DNA from: Athripsodes cinereus
Lineage: Eukaryota; Arthropoda; Insecta; Trichoptera; Leptoceridae
Assembly: GCA_947579605.1 (NCBI GenBank)
Contig: OX388329.1
Location: forward strand, 27,750,193 to 27,814,192
DNA length: 64,000 nt
Direction of reading: 5' to 3'
Within the stretch, counting starts at the first letter, position 1. Each line of letters starts with the position of its first letter. Position numbers and translations under genes: made by a program. The notes under the pieces were generated by a model. The model saw only the letters and a list, made by a program, of their open reading frames with translations, ran no database searches and had not been told where the DNA came from. Shown one piece after another: positions 11,449-22,289 of the stretch.

Positions 11449-11636
11449 TTTTTTTTTTTTTTTTTAAAAGATATATCTGGGTTTTGTCATAAACCCAAAT
11501 ACAACCTTATACACCTTCCACAGTAAGCTAAAAGCTTGTGTCGTGAAAGGGGAGTTTGCCGGCACCTGGGATCGAACCGCCGACCCCTTGTTCAAAAGGC
11601 CGAGACTCTACCTCCAGGCTACCGACGAACTCATTA
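11449..11636 (-). mobile_element. tRNA-derived SINE
   Basis: On the minus strand the head has a tRNA-like A box (TAGCCTGGAGG, 11621-11611) and a B box (GGTTCGATCCC, 11578-11568), spaced as in tRNAs, so internal RNA polymerase III promotion is expected. The body runs to TAAACCCAGATATATC-like sequence and a poly(A) tail (T run 11449-11465 on plus). A second copy lies at 34907-35090 with the same layout and tail. The tRNA-like part cannot fold as a complete functional tRNA, so it is not called a tRNA gene. Confidence 0.8.
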
Positions 11637-12269
11637 AACTGCACTACTCAATAGATAAGTAGTGAATTATTACACTACATTTTCAAAATTACAGTATCGA
11701 TTATCTCACTCAGCAAGAGCCTGTATTAATATTTGAAAATTTTCAATAAATGTAAAACCCATTTTCATCCACTTGCGGTTTCAATGCCTAATTAATTTCG
11801 GACGAAATTTTTATTCAAAAACATATTCATATCTCGTAACTGTCAATTTGAATATCGAGTACAAATGCAGGGTTACGCAGACCTCTATGGAGAATTTCAT
11901 CTCTATACAATAATACGCTGACGGACGTCGATTTATTTGGTTTACCTCTGAATGCTTACAAGAGACAGGTATTTAAAAAACTTACTTCCACACTTCTAAA
12001 TGAATCAGCAGGTACGCGGTGATCCCTCCCCCCTTTTTTTTCCTTTCCCCTTGATTTTTTTTTAATTTTATTTATTATTATTGATTTGTTTTTGTGCTAG
12101 TGTGATGATTGAGTGAGCGAGCGAGACTGTGTATAATGTAGGCATGTTGAGATGACCGGAATGTTAGGTACCTATCTTTTTAAAATTAATTGTGGCGCAT
12201 GGTATTGGATGATAGCTGATCTCTGAATGATTAACCTGTTTTCTTACTTTATTTATGTAGTTATTGTCT

Positions 12270-12419
12270 AACCGAAATAAATAAAACAAGCGTTTTATTC
12301 TACTATTGATTTTATTTACGAGAGAGACGTCTTTCGTCTTATGAGGACATTGTCAATCGACTTGTTTTATTTATTTCGATATGGAATTCTACTACCTAAA
12401 CACCGACACAGTGAATGAA
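12270..12419. mobile_element. Hammerhead-bearing PLE-like unit, exact 12-bp TSD
   Basis: TAGTTATTGTCT occurs exactly at 12258-12269 and 12420-12431. Between them a minus-strand hammerhead-like core is enclosed by an 18-bp outer stem (CGAAATAAATAAAACAAG and its complement). The plus-strand side leads to ATG opening MEFYYLNTDTVNE, then the unit ends. So one arm keeps the ribozyme, the other only the leader and the start codon. Confidence 0.75.
12318..12360 (-). ncRNA. Hammerhead-like motif with U3/A8 exchange
   Basis: Minus strand: UUGACAA (12356-12350), U, stem II GUCCU..AAGAC, GAAA (12335-12332), then AGACGUCU giving a loopless stem III, and C17 (12324). Stem I next to the core is GA/UC. C3 and G8 of the consensus are both replaced, by U and A, which would still pair. 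Confidence 0.5.
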
Positions 12420-12489
12420 TAGTTATTGTCTGTTTTGTGCTTATATATTTATAAAATAAAATAAAATAACTAGGGGTAGATTATAGAAT

Positions 12490-12528
12490 GTATGAATGTC
12501 TTTCGTCTTCTAAAGACATTCTCAATTT
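12490..12528 (-). ncRNA. Degenerate hammerhead-like motif, UUGAGAA core
   Basis: Minus strand: UUGAGAA (12525-12519), U, stem II GUCU/AGAC with loop UUAGA, GAAA, GACAUUC. The core again has U3 and A8 with a different N7. Stem I is not preserved and no unit boundaries were found. Confidence 0.35.
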
Positions 12529-12944
12529 ATCACACAAAATATTTAGTGAATGTCCTGACTGGAAAAGCCAGAAAGTTAGTTTCAGAACTAACGTGCATTA
12601 ACACGTAGAGTTTGCAACGAATGCAACAAGTAGCACCACAGTGGCGTTAATACTCCTTGTACCTATTACATAACCCACAGCAAAAAGAAAAGAATGCATC
12701 GATATACTTTGCAGTAATAATAATAATAAATAATAAACGGAGAGTATTTAAAGCGCCATCTTTGTGCCATAGCACCTCAGTAACTTTCAATACAAAGTAC
12801 AGTATCTAAGTTTTTTTATATATCTCTTTAAAATTGCTACTGATCTATACACAAATGTTTATCTGATCTCTATAGTTTATTGGTGTGTTGTATCTAATCT
12901 GTTTATTATGATGTCTAAATTTGTTTTTTGCACATTTGATACTG

Positions 12945-13080
12945 ATTGTATTGTCAGCCTCGACACAGGCTTTAGCCTAGTGAGGCGGCAAAATGGAATT
13001 AGTTTTATTGGCATATGGATATATGAACTATCTTTGATCGTATATGCTTATTTGAGGAAATAAACGAATTTGAATTTATT
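12945..13080 (+). mobile_element. LINE 3' end with terminal stem-loop
   Basis: GCCTCGACACAGGC..CTAGTGAGGC (12958-12988) forms a stem GCCTC/GAGGC, followed within 100 bp by GGAAATAAACGAATTTGAA. The layout matches the stem plus A-rich tail at 3282-3400. No coding part is visible, so this is a very short 5'-truncated copy. Confidence 0.45.
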
Positions 13081-13199
13081 TACTTACTTTACTTTTCGTG
13101 TAGTCAGGTTATGTATGTATGTCTTCACCCGTGTAGGATATAATTATCATTAAATAAACGGGAAAAACGCACATAACTATGTTAAGTTGACCAATCACT

Positions 13200-13420
13200 C
13201 GAGGAATATGTATTAAGTATAGTCAAAGTTGTCAACTGACAGTACTTGGCGAAAGCTCATGTTAAATGATTGGAAATACACCTTTTTTATTCAGGAGTTT
13301 CTGCTCTCACCATCAGGCTAGGGTAAAATTACCTGAAATCCGGCTCGAGAGCAATAAAATCACTGTGGAAATATTGAAAGAAAAGTATTTTATTTATAAT
13401 AATGTAATGAATTAGACATA
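13200..13420. mobile_element. Rearranged hammerhead-bearing PLE-like unit
   Basis: Minus strand: CUGAUGG (13316-13310), stem II GAG/CUC, then a deletion removing stem III; the tail runs to ATG (13260) opening MSFRQVLSVDNFDY, clearly related to MNFHQVPSVENINF of the 40.2 kb copy. The plus-strand arm keeps the complementary half, GAAAUCCGGCUC and AAUAAAAUCAC, and reaches ATGAATTAG. Each arm has lost the part the other retains. No TSD was found. Confidence 0.55.
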
Positions 13421-13435
13421 TCTCCAAAAATATGG

Positions 13436-14110
13436 TTATTTTCAAGGTTTGCATAAAGCGTTTCTCGATTGGTGGACCTTACATCGTGACGGTGAGATTG
13501 GTGAACGTTCTCCACGGACACCGAAAGTGATCACTTAAGCTTGCCTAGAGACAATTCGTAAGCGTTGGAACGCCTTTCTCACTTCTTCCGATTAGATTTT
13601 GCTCAATGTTACATTGTGTAAACATGGTTCTACAATCGAGGTGTCTGATTGGATACATATCGCTAAGTAAAAAAAGGTGAATTACGACAAGTTTCGGCTC
13701 CGGAAGAACTAAGACATGCACTAGAAGTGTTTGTCTAAACAAATCAAACACCGAAACAATAACGGCCTTCCTAACGGGGCATTACGGACTCAGAGGTCAT
13801 TTAGGCAAATTAGGGCTTGAAGAAAACGGCATCTGTAGATTCAGAGAAGAGAAAACTGACACCTTTCGAAATTTCTTGGCAGACTGCCTTACATTGTCGT
13901 GAGATACGCAGGACAACGCACAAGGTAAAATCTGGATCTCCCCTAATATCCTAAGCTTCATAAGACTTCCGGAACTTTTCTTTTTTTTCTCAAGACTAAG
14001 ACATTTCTGGTAAGAGTGGAATCTTTGCTGGTCCACATGTTGAGTGTATTAATTGTTAACATGTTATGTTATGACTGTTTGATACTTTAATATTGTAAAA
14101 ATAAAATAAA
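13436..14110 (+). mobile_element. LINE C-terminal fragment (Jockey/R1-like); 5' part also at 39.4 kb
   Basis: About 200 bp (13440-13645) recurs inverted at 39335-39545, including GCATAAAGCGTTTCTCGATT. Downstream, FLTGHYGLRGHLGKLG, then GICRFREEKTDTF..FLADC and a stop are recognisable as the segment after the RNase H domain of Jockey/R1-type LINEs. The second Cys and the His of the C-x2-C..H..C motif are changed to Arg. Further on, SPNILSFIRLPEL matches the usual last helix in a shifted frame. Poly(A) lies near 14097-14118. The copy is 5'-truncated and multiply broken. Confidence 0.55.
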
Positions 14111-14119
14111 AAAAAAACT

Positions 14120-15110
14120 AGACCGGGTTTGATTTAATATAGGGACAATCATAAATTGGACATTACATTGCATACTTTGTTCGTGATTGTATAATTGAAC
14201 TAAATACATATATTATGTGTACTGTCTGTAGTGTTCTGTTGACTAAAATAAATAAATAAAAAAACACCTGAGAGGAAAAGTAGGGGGAGTTAAAAAGATC
14301 GCCGTACAGAACAAGAACAAACCTCATAGAGTAAAATAAAATAAGAACACGATTGATCGGCTTCCCGAGTTTCCACGAAGAGTACAAACGAAGTATGACG
14401 TAAAAGTATCAACGATTTTTTTTCATCTATCAAACTCAATGTCATCACAAAGATCCTAGAAATACTTCACAAGAAATTGTATAGTTACATTATCACTTCT
14501 AACCTAACGTCAATATAATATAATTCCGTTGACCTATATAATAATAGTAGAAGGTAGGTAGACACAACACGCCTCCCGTCCAGTAGAAATAACGTGAAAT
14601 GAAAAAATATTCATTCATACTAACTAAAACTAATAATAATAATAATGTTTTCATTCGTTTCAGTCGCGTTTGTACTACTTTTGAAACATAAAAAATGTTA
14701 GAAATAAAAATGATATTGAGATGTACCTACTTTAAGTTTGGCAGGTAAATCGGGTCTAGTGCAATCGGTTACTAGGTCAGAGAGAAATAATTCTAACCAT
14801 ATTTTATATAGTACGTACTGAACAAGTGAGGGTAGGGAGGTGGTTGATGGTTTGCAAAGCTTCGTATTAACTATTAATGGGTTAACGAGTCAATTAACTT
14901 CCGTAAAAATTTGCTTAACTTGTAATTTTTTGAGTTTTAAAATTGGTCATGGAATATTTAAATAAAATGTACCTAATTGAAAAATGCATTTCGGTGGGGT
15001 TAGAGCTCGAATGACGTGGGTATTTATTTTATTGTATATGACATCTAAATATTTTCTTTTCACAATACTTGACTGGTTCGTGAGTTATGACTTTTTTATA
15101 ACTCGTATTA
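14120..15110. other. AT-rich DNA, nothing recognised
   Basis: The minus frame at 14163-14387 has no family signature. No repeats were matched elsewhere in the window. Confidence 0.5.
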
Positions 15111-15114
15111 TATT

Positions 15115-15475
15115 TTCCGAGTGCATTGGACCGAACACAGGACCAATGAGTCAATCCTCAGGGAGCTAAACATTTCGGCGCGACTCTCAACGATATGCAA
15201 TCAGCGCGCTTTGCGATATTTCGGGCGCATTGCAAGAAGAGAGCATGGCAACCTGGAAAATTATGACTGTGGTTGTAGAAGGGAGGAGGCGAAGGGGCAG
15301 AGTGCCAATAAGATGGAGCGACCAAATTAAGGAGGCCACACAGAGCTCACTTCACGGGGCCTTCTTACACATGGCGGAGGATCGCTCAACATGGAGACAG
15401 ATGGTTTACAGAACGAGGCTTGATGGTCACGATCCTTAGGATTGAGGGACCGACAGAGATGATGACTATATTTTA
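15115..15475 (+). mobile_element. RTE-like LINE C-terminus (ISARLSTIC family)
   Basis: Two overlapping frames give LNISARLSTICNQRALRYFG, then VEGRRRRGRVPIRWSDQIK, then AAEDRSTWRQMVY-like MAEDRSTWRQMVYRTRLDGH and stop at 15437. This order is the conserved end of a widespread insect RTE-like protein; a frameshift near 15230 separates the two halves. After the stop, CCTTAGGATTGAGGGACCGA precedes a (GAT)-like tail. 5'-truncated and inactive. Confidence 0.7.
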
Positions 15476-16123
15476 TAAAACTGTATGTTTACAAAATAAA
15501 TAAAAGTAGGGTATTTTTTTTATTTAAACATAACATTACATGCGACAATTCACACAGATCGAGCTAGTCCTAAACTGAGATTGAATCTTGTATTATTAAC
15601 ATTAACTATCGTTAAAAAGGTTTCCATTAAATTACATTCGTTACAATTTCTGGAGGGTGGATTTCCCCAGCGAATTTACGAAGAGGTGGTATTAATCCCA
15701 TTGACTGATTTTCACCATTCTTTTCAGTTGCTTTATTAATATTATTTAGTTCCTGGTATTAGTCGCAGCGATTCATTATAAAAATTACTTGACGAGAAGC
15801 AACGAAGTAAAAGTTTTCGTTAACGATTAACAGAGTTAATTAAACTGATTAACGGTGGTCAGCTCTGACGGTTGATAAAGAGAGAGCTGTGGGTGGAATA
15901 TGTAGCTGTAAAAAAGGAGGTTTTTTGGAGAATGGGTATACCACCCTTTTACAGTAGAGGGGTAAATTAGAACCATAATGGGGTTACACCACCACTCACT
16001 CCCACACGGATTGGTATGAGTGGGAAGTAATAATAAGGTATTTACATAAAGGCTCGATATTTTCATGTGCTGCCCTTTGGGCGACTCTCATCCAGAGCTA
16101 GCCTTTATGTTTGAGTCACTTAT

Positions 16124-16152
16124 TATTTCACATCAAAATGATGTGAAATAAT
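16124..16152. repeat. Perfect short hairpin
   Basis: TTATTTCACATC and its exact complement GATGTGAAATAA are separated by five bases. No neighbouring gene is evident, so it cannot be called a terminator. Confidence 0.6.
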
Positions 16153-16159
16153 TGTGCAA

Positions 16160-17615
16160 TATTGAAATTTATTCAATTTAAAAGCAGAGTTAGTCAAATT
16201 AAGGGATAGCGTTACTTTGATATATTGGGCCTAAGTGTTCTATTTTTTGGTGGTCTCGGTATTGCTGAATCTATGATAGGGATATTTAACCGCAATCCAG
16301 CCATAACCTCGACCCATGTGCACTGAATTGCATAATTGATAATTATATGATACTCCATAATGATTGATGTAATAAGTTACTAATTAATTAAAATATACTA
16401 AAATTAATTCAAATTGTTACTACATACCTATAAATATTTTTAGTCACACGGAGAACAACTTTTACGTAACCCAACAAAGCTTCAAAGCACAGAAGTCAAT
16501 AAACAAATCATAATACAACATAACATAAGTTGCTTTGAAATACCGATAAATCAACTTCAACATAACAAGGAAACAATAAAACGCAGAGAAAAATTAAGTT
16601 ACTTATTATAGTGCATGCGAAAGCTGCAATATATTCGTAAGAAACTGGACCAATGCGTATTAAAATTCATACTAAAAATACACACGGCAACATGGAAATG
16701 AAAATGTCATTTGAAAATTAAACTGTTAAATAAAATTATGACCACTTTTACAACAAACAAAACACAGTTCAAAAATATTCTCACGAAAATGTTATACACT
16801 CGTAGTCAAAATCGTGGAATACTTGTCCAACAATTATAATCTGGCTAAATGACATTTCTAACAAATAGAAAATAGTGTTATTCTTTGTTTTATTTATTTA
16901 TTTATTCATTCTTTACTGTACATTGATTATAATACATACAATTTTGTAGAGAAATGTATTCAAATCAAAGAGGGCGAATTTAAAGTCAAGGAAAAAAACA
17001 CATTTTAGACATAGATAATAAAGTGGATACAATAATACTAGGCTTAGATATTACTCATTAATGTTGTATGATATTTATTAATTAAATTGTTGTTCTCTCC
17101 TATTTTATACACAGCAAATAGTCAAATATTTAACCTGGATAGGTTTAATAAATATAATTTTAAATACTAGCTAATTTATATTTTTTGCGATTTTGGTACA
17201 TGATAAAGTTTGGTGATAGAGTCCATAGATTTACAAATATGTCTATGATTTTGGGCGCATTCTGACCATAGAACAATGGGTAATACTTGAATAATAAAAT
17301 TAAAAAAAATATGGAATTACTTTTATGCGGACAATAATTTTGAATTGTCGGCGTAATATTGATTGAATAGGTGATTACAAAACAAACTACTTTGTGAAAA
17401 AGATTTTGGTTTGACAAGGAATAACTCAATTTTCGTACTAAACAAGATTAGTAAGTGAGAGCTGAATATTTTTGTTAAAATAATATAAAGAACTGTTCAA
17501 TGAAAACTTTTATTGAACAGTTAAATTTATTTAAGGTGCATTTCGAAAAGAGTATACTGAACTCGAAGTGACGTAAGATTCATAAAAAAAAATACTAGAA
17601 GTTATGGAATAGTAT
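16160..17615. other. AT-rich DNA with one LINE tail
   Basis: 16880-16990 (minus) ends in (AAAT)n after a 3' UTR with TTCGCCCTCT and GTACAGTAAAGAATGAATAA, shared with tails at 5573, 19670 and 30500. A 13-bp hairpin (AACTGTTCAAT.. TTGAACAGTT) occurs at 17491-17522. Nothing else was recognised. Confidence 0.5.
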
Positions 17616-17616
17616 C

Positions 17617-17915
17617 CAGTTAAAATATATATATTGATGATCATAGTTGTATTTTTTTTTAAATTATCCTTCACTGTATACTGTACCAAGATATAATGGG
17701 GCATCCAGATATGAGCTGGGGGAGGGGTACTTATATAATGATTTATTCCTCTACATAGTTGAATTTTATGGCATAATTATGCATTTACAAAAAAATGCAA
17801 TCACTGGACAAGATGCAACCCCGTCCCATATGGCTTCTGTGATATCTTGTTACGGTATACAGCGAAGGAAATAATAAAAATACGTACAACTATGATCATC
17901 AATATATTATATTTT
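17617..17915. mobile_element. MITE with ~30-bp terminal inverted repeats
   Basis: ATATTGATGATCATAGTTGT near 17632-17651 is repeated as its exact reverse complement near 17889-17908, with further partial matching outward. The 240-bp interior has no coding capacity of note (the 75-codon frame at 17647-17874 starts inside the repeat). The arrangement is that of a small non-autonomous DNA transposon. No target duplication was established. Confidence 0.6.
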
Positions 17916-18284
17916 CGTAATGGAAACTACTGGATAAACAACAGTTGAAAATGACCAAGTGAAATATTTTTTTAACGTAATATCTTGTTTTTATTTTGCT
18001 GTCGTTCTATATCGGTTCACTATGTCCAAATCCCGCTACCGGTCATAAAGGAAGTAGGTATGCAGAATTATTTGTGTCGTAAAAACACACGCATATTACG
18101 TAATATAGGTGATGTTAAAATAGCCATAAACTTAAATGCGTTCTGAGAACAATACCTACATGTTATTTAACTTAGTACTAACTTCTCACAGTAATCAAAA
18201 CAATGTGCATTTAACACCGAACTCAATTTCGTTGAAATTGTTCAACTTCAAAAGGCGTATTGTTAAAAAAAGTATTTTATCGGT

Positions 18285-18625
18285 TTTTATTTTATGTTTC
18301 ACATTTCTTATGACATTTAAATTATTTGTACCATTTCTCATACATTTCTTTTATATTCTACTTGACATCTCCTAACATTATTACAATTTTAATTCTTGAC
18401 ATATTACCTACAAAACATTTCATTGACATTCTATACTGACGCTCCAATATTTTGTGATTTGACTAAAGTTATTGATGTTATGAATTGATTCCCATTTGTG
18501 TTTTTGTTCTTCGCCAATTTTTGTTCTCGTCTTGCTCTCACTGTGTTGTGAATGAGAAATTGTATATTTTATTTGTGTATTTTTAAAAATGTAAAAGGCT
18601 CACGCCGTGGATATGTAAATAAATA
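18285..18625 (+). repeat. Dispersed repeat R1 ending in GGCTCACGCCGTG
   Basis: It aligns with 30655-30825 plus 31085-31285 in the same orientation, e.g. CTTGACATCTCCT and TTGATTCCCATTTGT. The end AAAGGCTCACGCCGTGGATA followed by A-rich sequence also occurs alone at 29186-29215 and, decayed, at 37925-37950. The 3'-anchored pattern suggests a LINE or SINE 3' UTR. The other long copy holds 255 extra bases in the middle. Confidence 0.6.
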
Positions 18626-18634
18626 TCTCTCTAT

Positions 18635-18760
18635 ACCCACAATTAGGGTGGCCTGCAGATCAGCTGCATGTAATACACCTCCACGTACCAAAAAAAAATT
18701 AAGACATTCAGGATGCATGCCAAACCTCATCGCTGAATTAAATATGTAAATTTGTTTACT
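18635..18760 (+). repeat. Dispersed repeat containing GATCAGCTGCATGTAA
   Basis: Related to 43015-43130 (AGACCAGCTGCATGTAAG, AAGACATTCAGGATG). It abuts R1 directly. Contains AAACCTCATCGCTGAA, a 15-mer also present at 35682-35697. Confidence 0.5.
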
Positions 18761-19234
18761 TTTTCGAACTGCATTTTACAGGACACACTGAAATATATTA
18801 TGGGAAAGAGTAGGAGACCAATTCGTTGCCTTGTGCACCACGGCACAATTTATTTTGAAAAACAAAAACTTGATTGTCTTAATTGCGGAAAAATGTTAAT
18901 ATCCGTACATTAATAAAAAAATATTTCAATTTGAATTTGTTTAATTTATATAAAAATAAAGAATACGCAGTTTTTCGTATTGAGGATGTAAAAAAAATAT
19001 AATTCAATATTAATTGAATATAAAAAAAAGACAAACGGAAGTAGTAACACAATTTTCATTTCGTATCAATTCACGTGGTTTGATTATCAATAAAAAATAA
19101 AAGATAGGATCCAACCGCATTTAGGTACTTGTGAGTAATTAATTATCATTTTTTTCATATCAACAATCCATACAAACATTTATGGTGGTTATGAACAAAT
19201 GGACTGAAATGAAAAAAAAAAATCATTTCAGTTA

Positions 19235-19690
19235 GTTGGAAGAGATCGCGCCTTTGCGATAAACTCGCCCTCTGTATATTGATTGTATCTAACTTGAATG
19301 TTTCATTAATTCATTCATCGCCCTCAACGCTCCTCTCGGGAGCACATGGCAGAAACCCGCCTCCTCCATTCAGAGCGTCTCTTTGCCAATCGCGTCACCT
19401 CTTCCCACGACATTCCCTGCGCTCTGTTTTTATTGTCATAGGAACGGTGTATTGTGAAAGAGGGACGCCCGGGCCAATGGAACCCTTGCGGACGGATGAA
19501 CAGTGCTTTTTTTGGTCAACTATCTTTGAGTATTGTCAGAACATGTCCCAGCCAGGACCATTGTCTCTCCTGTGTAACGAAGATTACAGATGGGTGCGTC
19601 GGCGCACAGCATCATTTGTGACATGTTCACTATTTATGTAATTTTTTGTAATTATTAATGTAAGTACAGTAAAGAATAAATAAATAAATG
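19235..19690. mobile_element. Composite of LINE ends (RTE-G minus, then a plus-strand LINE tail)
   Basis: 19235-19310 carries TTAGTTGGAAGAGATCGCGC..GATAAACTCGCCCTCTG, a 3'-UTR signature common in lepidopteran Jockey-like LINEs and repeated at 25383 and 30352. 19317-19445 is the reverse complement of 38830-38965, the C-terminus of an RTE-like protein (SEWRRLVSALC). 19446-19617 has an open plus frame (RCIVKEGRPGQWNPCGR .. CPSQDHCLSC) that I do not recognise. 19620-19690 is a LINE tail ending GTACAGTAAAGAATAAATAA. Confidence 0.55.
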
Positions 19691-20029
19691 ATTCCTAATG
19701 CTTGGCTTCTTGAGAAAACAATACCATTATATTGTAGTAAAGTTCAAAATGTTTGTCTCCCGAACAAAAAATATTAGTGGGTGAAGGCGCTCAGGTCCCA
19801 ATACTGAACATTTATTGTAAACGCAACTCATATCGTTGTTTTTAATTTGATTATTCAGTAGTCTTTTAAAAAAAATACTAAATTGAAAGATCATTCCAAG
19901 AGTTTGATTAATATTTTTTTTTTTTATTTATCTTATTATTAATTTTATTTTATTTGAAGTAATAAAGATAGCACAACCAAGAAAGCGCAAAGGATGGCAT
20001 TTAATATATTACATACCCTACAGCAGGGT

Positions 20030-20075
20030 CTCCCAAACCTTTGACCGCGGAACAATTTGAATGCGCCTAAATAAT
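20030..20075 (+). mobile_element. hAT-like transposon terminus
   Basis: CAGCAGGGTCTCCCAAACCTTTGACCGCGGAAC (shown in two parts: CAGGGTCTCCCAAACC and TTTGACCGCGGAAC) closely resembles the ends of some hAT transposons. The other end was not located. Confidence 0.35.
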
Positions 20076-20244
20076 TAAAAAAAAAACATGGGGTTTAGGT
20101 AAAAGTATAACCTCACCTTAACTGAATTTTTGGTCATGAAATGTGTAATATTTCAAAAACAGCAGACTTCAAAGTCAAACATAATATTTTTTAACAAAAC
20201 CGATGAAATAGCGAAATATTTCAAATTCCTTTACCAAATTGAAA

Positions 20245-20405
20245 ATCGCTCCCTAAACAAACCGTAATTGGCGATCGATTACAACCGAATTTTCGTCTAT
20301 AACCGCAGCAATAACGCATAATTACCATGTAGGTAGATTGCCGAAAAGTTCGCCAGTAGTCGATCGCTATGTACAGTTTGTCTACGGCACCCGGTAGTGG
20401 TAGAA
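20245..20405 (-). mobile_element. MITE, family shared with 33407-33540
   Basis: Inverted ends carry GGCGATCGATTAC..CCGAATTTTCG and its complement CGAAAAGTTCG..GTAGTCGATCGC. The interior GCAATAACGCATAATTA occurs in the opposite orientation in the 33.4 kb copy. Non-coding. Confidence 0.65.
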
Positions 20406-20409
20406 ATTA

Positions 20410-21080
20410 TGTGTGAATGTCAAAACATCACAAAATTGTGAAAACTGACACCTAAAAATTCCTTTTTCTGGCAATCCACCCGTAAAGAGTAAAAACAAAA
20501 GGTGTTTCTTTTGGGAAATATTCATTAACACAACCTAAGATAATAGTGAAACGTTACAAATTTCGATACCCAATAAAAAAATCTAGCTACGAGAAATTCG
20601 GAGTGCAAGTAGAATCGGATTCAAATTAAGAAAATGAAGACCTTAAAACTTAAGTCCACCTTTGCATTGTAAAAAAAATTGTGACTATAGTATTTTTTTT
20701 TTATTAGACTTGTGCCCGCATTTATTCTCCATGTTCTCGATTGCGTCCGCTCGATAAAAATGTATAGAGCTCCTGCTCTACGGTACAATTATGGGAAACC
20801 TTTGAATGCAGTGTTAATTCAATTGTTTGCAACGGATGACAATAATGAAAATATTAATATGAGAGAAATAATAATTATGAAAAGGAATGAGAATAAATTT
20901 CTACAAGCAATTAAAGTTTAATATTGGTTCTGTTAGTTGGTCTTCACCCATCTCCGTATTTATATATTATATCATTCTATTCAATTAAACGCATTGAAGT
21001 ATGTAAAATATTAAGCAGACAATATAATATGAAAAATTATACACCGCCTCTTCTTTATTTCTTATGACTTTTATATAAAT
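20410..21080. other. AT-rich DNA, nothing recognised
   Basis: The 69-codon frame at 20712-20921 lacks any family signature and has AT-driven composition. No repeat was matched. Confidence 0.5.
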
Positions 21081-21095
21081 CAACAAATATACATA

Positions 21096-21315
21096 AGATG
21101 ATATAATACTTTAAATAACGCACAGTTTACTTTTCACTAAGATTTATTCAAATCTCGAGCGCTTTCGCGTTTCTTGAAAATGTCAATTGATTAACATTGA
21201 CGAAAGCGCTCCCGATTTGAATAAATCTTAGTGAAAAGTAAACTGTGTGTTATTTAAAGTATAATATCATCATAATGAATTTTCACTCTGTGAATGTACA
21301 AACTTTAGAGTTATT
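21096..21315. mobile_element. Hammerhead-bearing inverted PLE-like unit, exact 11-bp TSD
   Basis: AAATATACATA flanks it at 21085-21095 and 21316-21326. Arms of about 50 bp (CTTTAAATAACGCACAGTTTAC to GC-rich AGCGC) are reverse complements. The plus arm holds a complete hammerhead-like fold, the minus arm only its 3' half. The leader reaches ATG (21275) opening MNFHSVNVQTLELL, homologous to MEFHSVNHETFEKL at 8531. Confidence 0.75.
21170..21216 (+). ncRNA. Hammerhead-like motif with UUGAAAA core
   Basis: UUGAAAA (21174-21180), U, a perfect 6-bp stem II (GUCAAU/AUUGAC, 21182-21187 with 21196-21201), GAAA (21202-21205), GCGC and UC. U3 and A8 replace C3 and G8. Stem I is UUUC opposite CCGA here, but the partner arm has GAGA, which would pair, so stem I seems to have decayed in this copy. 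Confidence 0.5.
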
Positions 21316-21325
21316 AAATATACAT

Positions 21326-21620
21326 ACATCAACATTTTTTTAGTTTCAATAGTTTTATAAAGAAAAATTTTTGGGTGTTATTATTTTTCAACTACCTAGT
21401 TAAAAACTTCAAATTTAAAAATGTGAATTAGTGAATAATATTTGTGACAATTAATAATACCATCAATTGGAACTCACATAAAATTCTCGCATTTTAATCA
21501 AATTTTCGCAAGTGTTTTCAAAATTTTATAATAGTTAAATAAAAATAATAGGCGCCCTTGAGACGGTCTAGGGACTGTTAAACGGCGTCAAAATAAAATC
21601 ATCCATAATCATCATCATCA
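21326..21620 (-). repeat. Dispersed repeat R2, paired with 35795-36085
   Basis: Read on minus it matches 35795-36085 on plus over about 290 bp with few differences, including GATTATGGATGATTTT, CCCTAGACCGTCTCAAGGG and AACACTTGCGAAAATTTGAT. The left part is (ATG)n-like. No coding frame is shared. A short related piece (GGCGCCCTTGAG) is at 3135. Confidence 0.7.
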
Positions 21621-21639
21621 TCATACATGAATAGATCAT

Positions 21640-21735
21640 TTAAATAATAAAAATAAAACAGTCATTTTGGTATTTTCACATCGAGTTTATTAATCAAGAG
21701 CTTCAGCTCTCATCATCAGGTTGCCCTTTTTTGGG
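21640..21735 (-). mobile_element. Solo hammerhead-bearing PLE-like unit
   Basis: Minus strand: CUGAUGA (21719-21713), U, stem II GAGAGC/GCUCUU with loop UGAA, then GAUU in place of GAAA and a longer AUAAACUC. The leader TGTTTTATTTTTATT follows and then merges into the (ATG)n of repeat R2. The altered GAAA predicts no self-cleavage. A further decayed relative lies at 55078-55125. Confidence 0.5.
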
Positions 21736-21904
21736 TCAACAAAAAAATAATTGTTAGTCACATCTATATCGCAATTAAAAAATATATAAAAAAGGTTTCC
21801 CAAAGACTTCGGAATCTTTTGGTTTATAATCATTTGACGTACTTCTTCTCTTCTCTTAGTTTTAGTTCCCTACCGTTATTTGTGATGAATGATTCTAATG
21901 ATAT

Positions 21905-22190
21905 TAAAATTGGAATTCGAGAGAATCATTCCTCTTATGAGTTACAATTTATCGAATTGGTCTGCAACAAGCTTGGGTATTCTTTTCCGTTTCTCCCTGT
22001 TTTCTGCCAGTCTTTCCAATTCTACGTATGTACTACATCGCACGTCCTCCGCCACTTGATCCAAGAAAGGATTTCTTGGTCGGTCTCTACAATTCCTGCC
22101 TTCGGTCATGCCCTCCGCGATGTTCATAAGCAGGCATGGGTGTCTAATGTTGTGGCCAATCAACAGTTCGCTCGTTGTTAGCTAATCATT
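21905..22190 (-). mobile_element. RTE-like LINE C-terminus (STYVELERLA family)
   Basis: The minus frame (22163-21942) reads GHNIRHPCLLMNIAEG, TEGRNCRDRPRNPFLDQ and STYVELERLAENREKR. The GH(x)RH and GRPR-type blocks are the standard C-terminal region of RTE-like proteins. It remains open for 73 codons, unlike the 5.7 kb copy with a stop. A third, shorter trace (TTGGTCTGCAAT..) is at 32943-33035. Confidence 0.7.
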
Positions 22191-22224
22191 TTAGTTAGTA
22201 TTTGCATTCTTTCGTCAACCCTGT

Positions 22225-22276
22225 TTGACACCTCGTGTCAAACAGGGTTGACACCTCGTGACACCTCGTGACACCT
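22225..22276. repeat. Short minisatellite and palindrome, GACACCTCGT units
   Basis: CTGTTTGACACC and its complement flank a CTCG centre, then GACACCTCGT/GACACCTCGT/GACACCTC follow in tandem (10-bp period). Confidence 0.7.
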
Positions 22277-22289
22277 CAAACATTTGCTA

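Noticed and set aside
11552..11632. A tRNA gene on the minus strand
   Set aside because: A and B boxes are good, but the acceptor stem does not close, and the same sequence recurs at 35.0 kb joined to the same body and poly(A) tail, so it is a SINE head.
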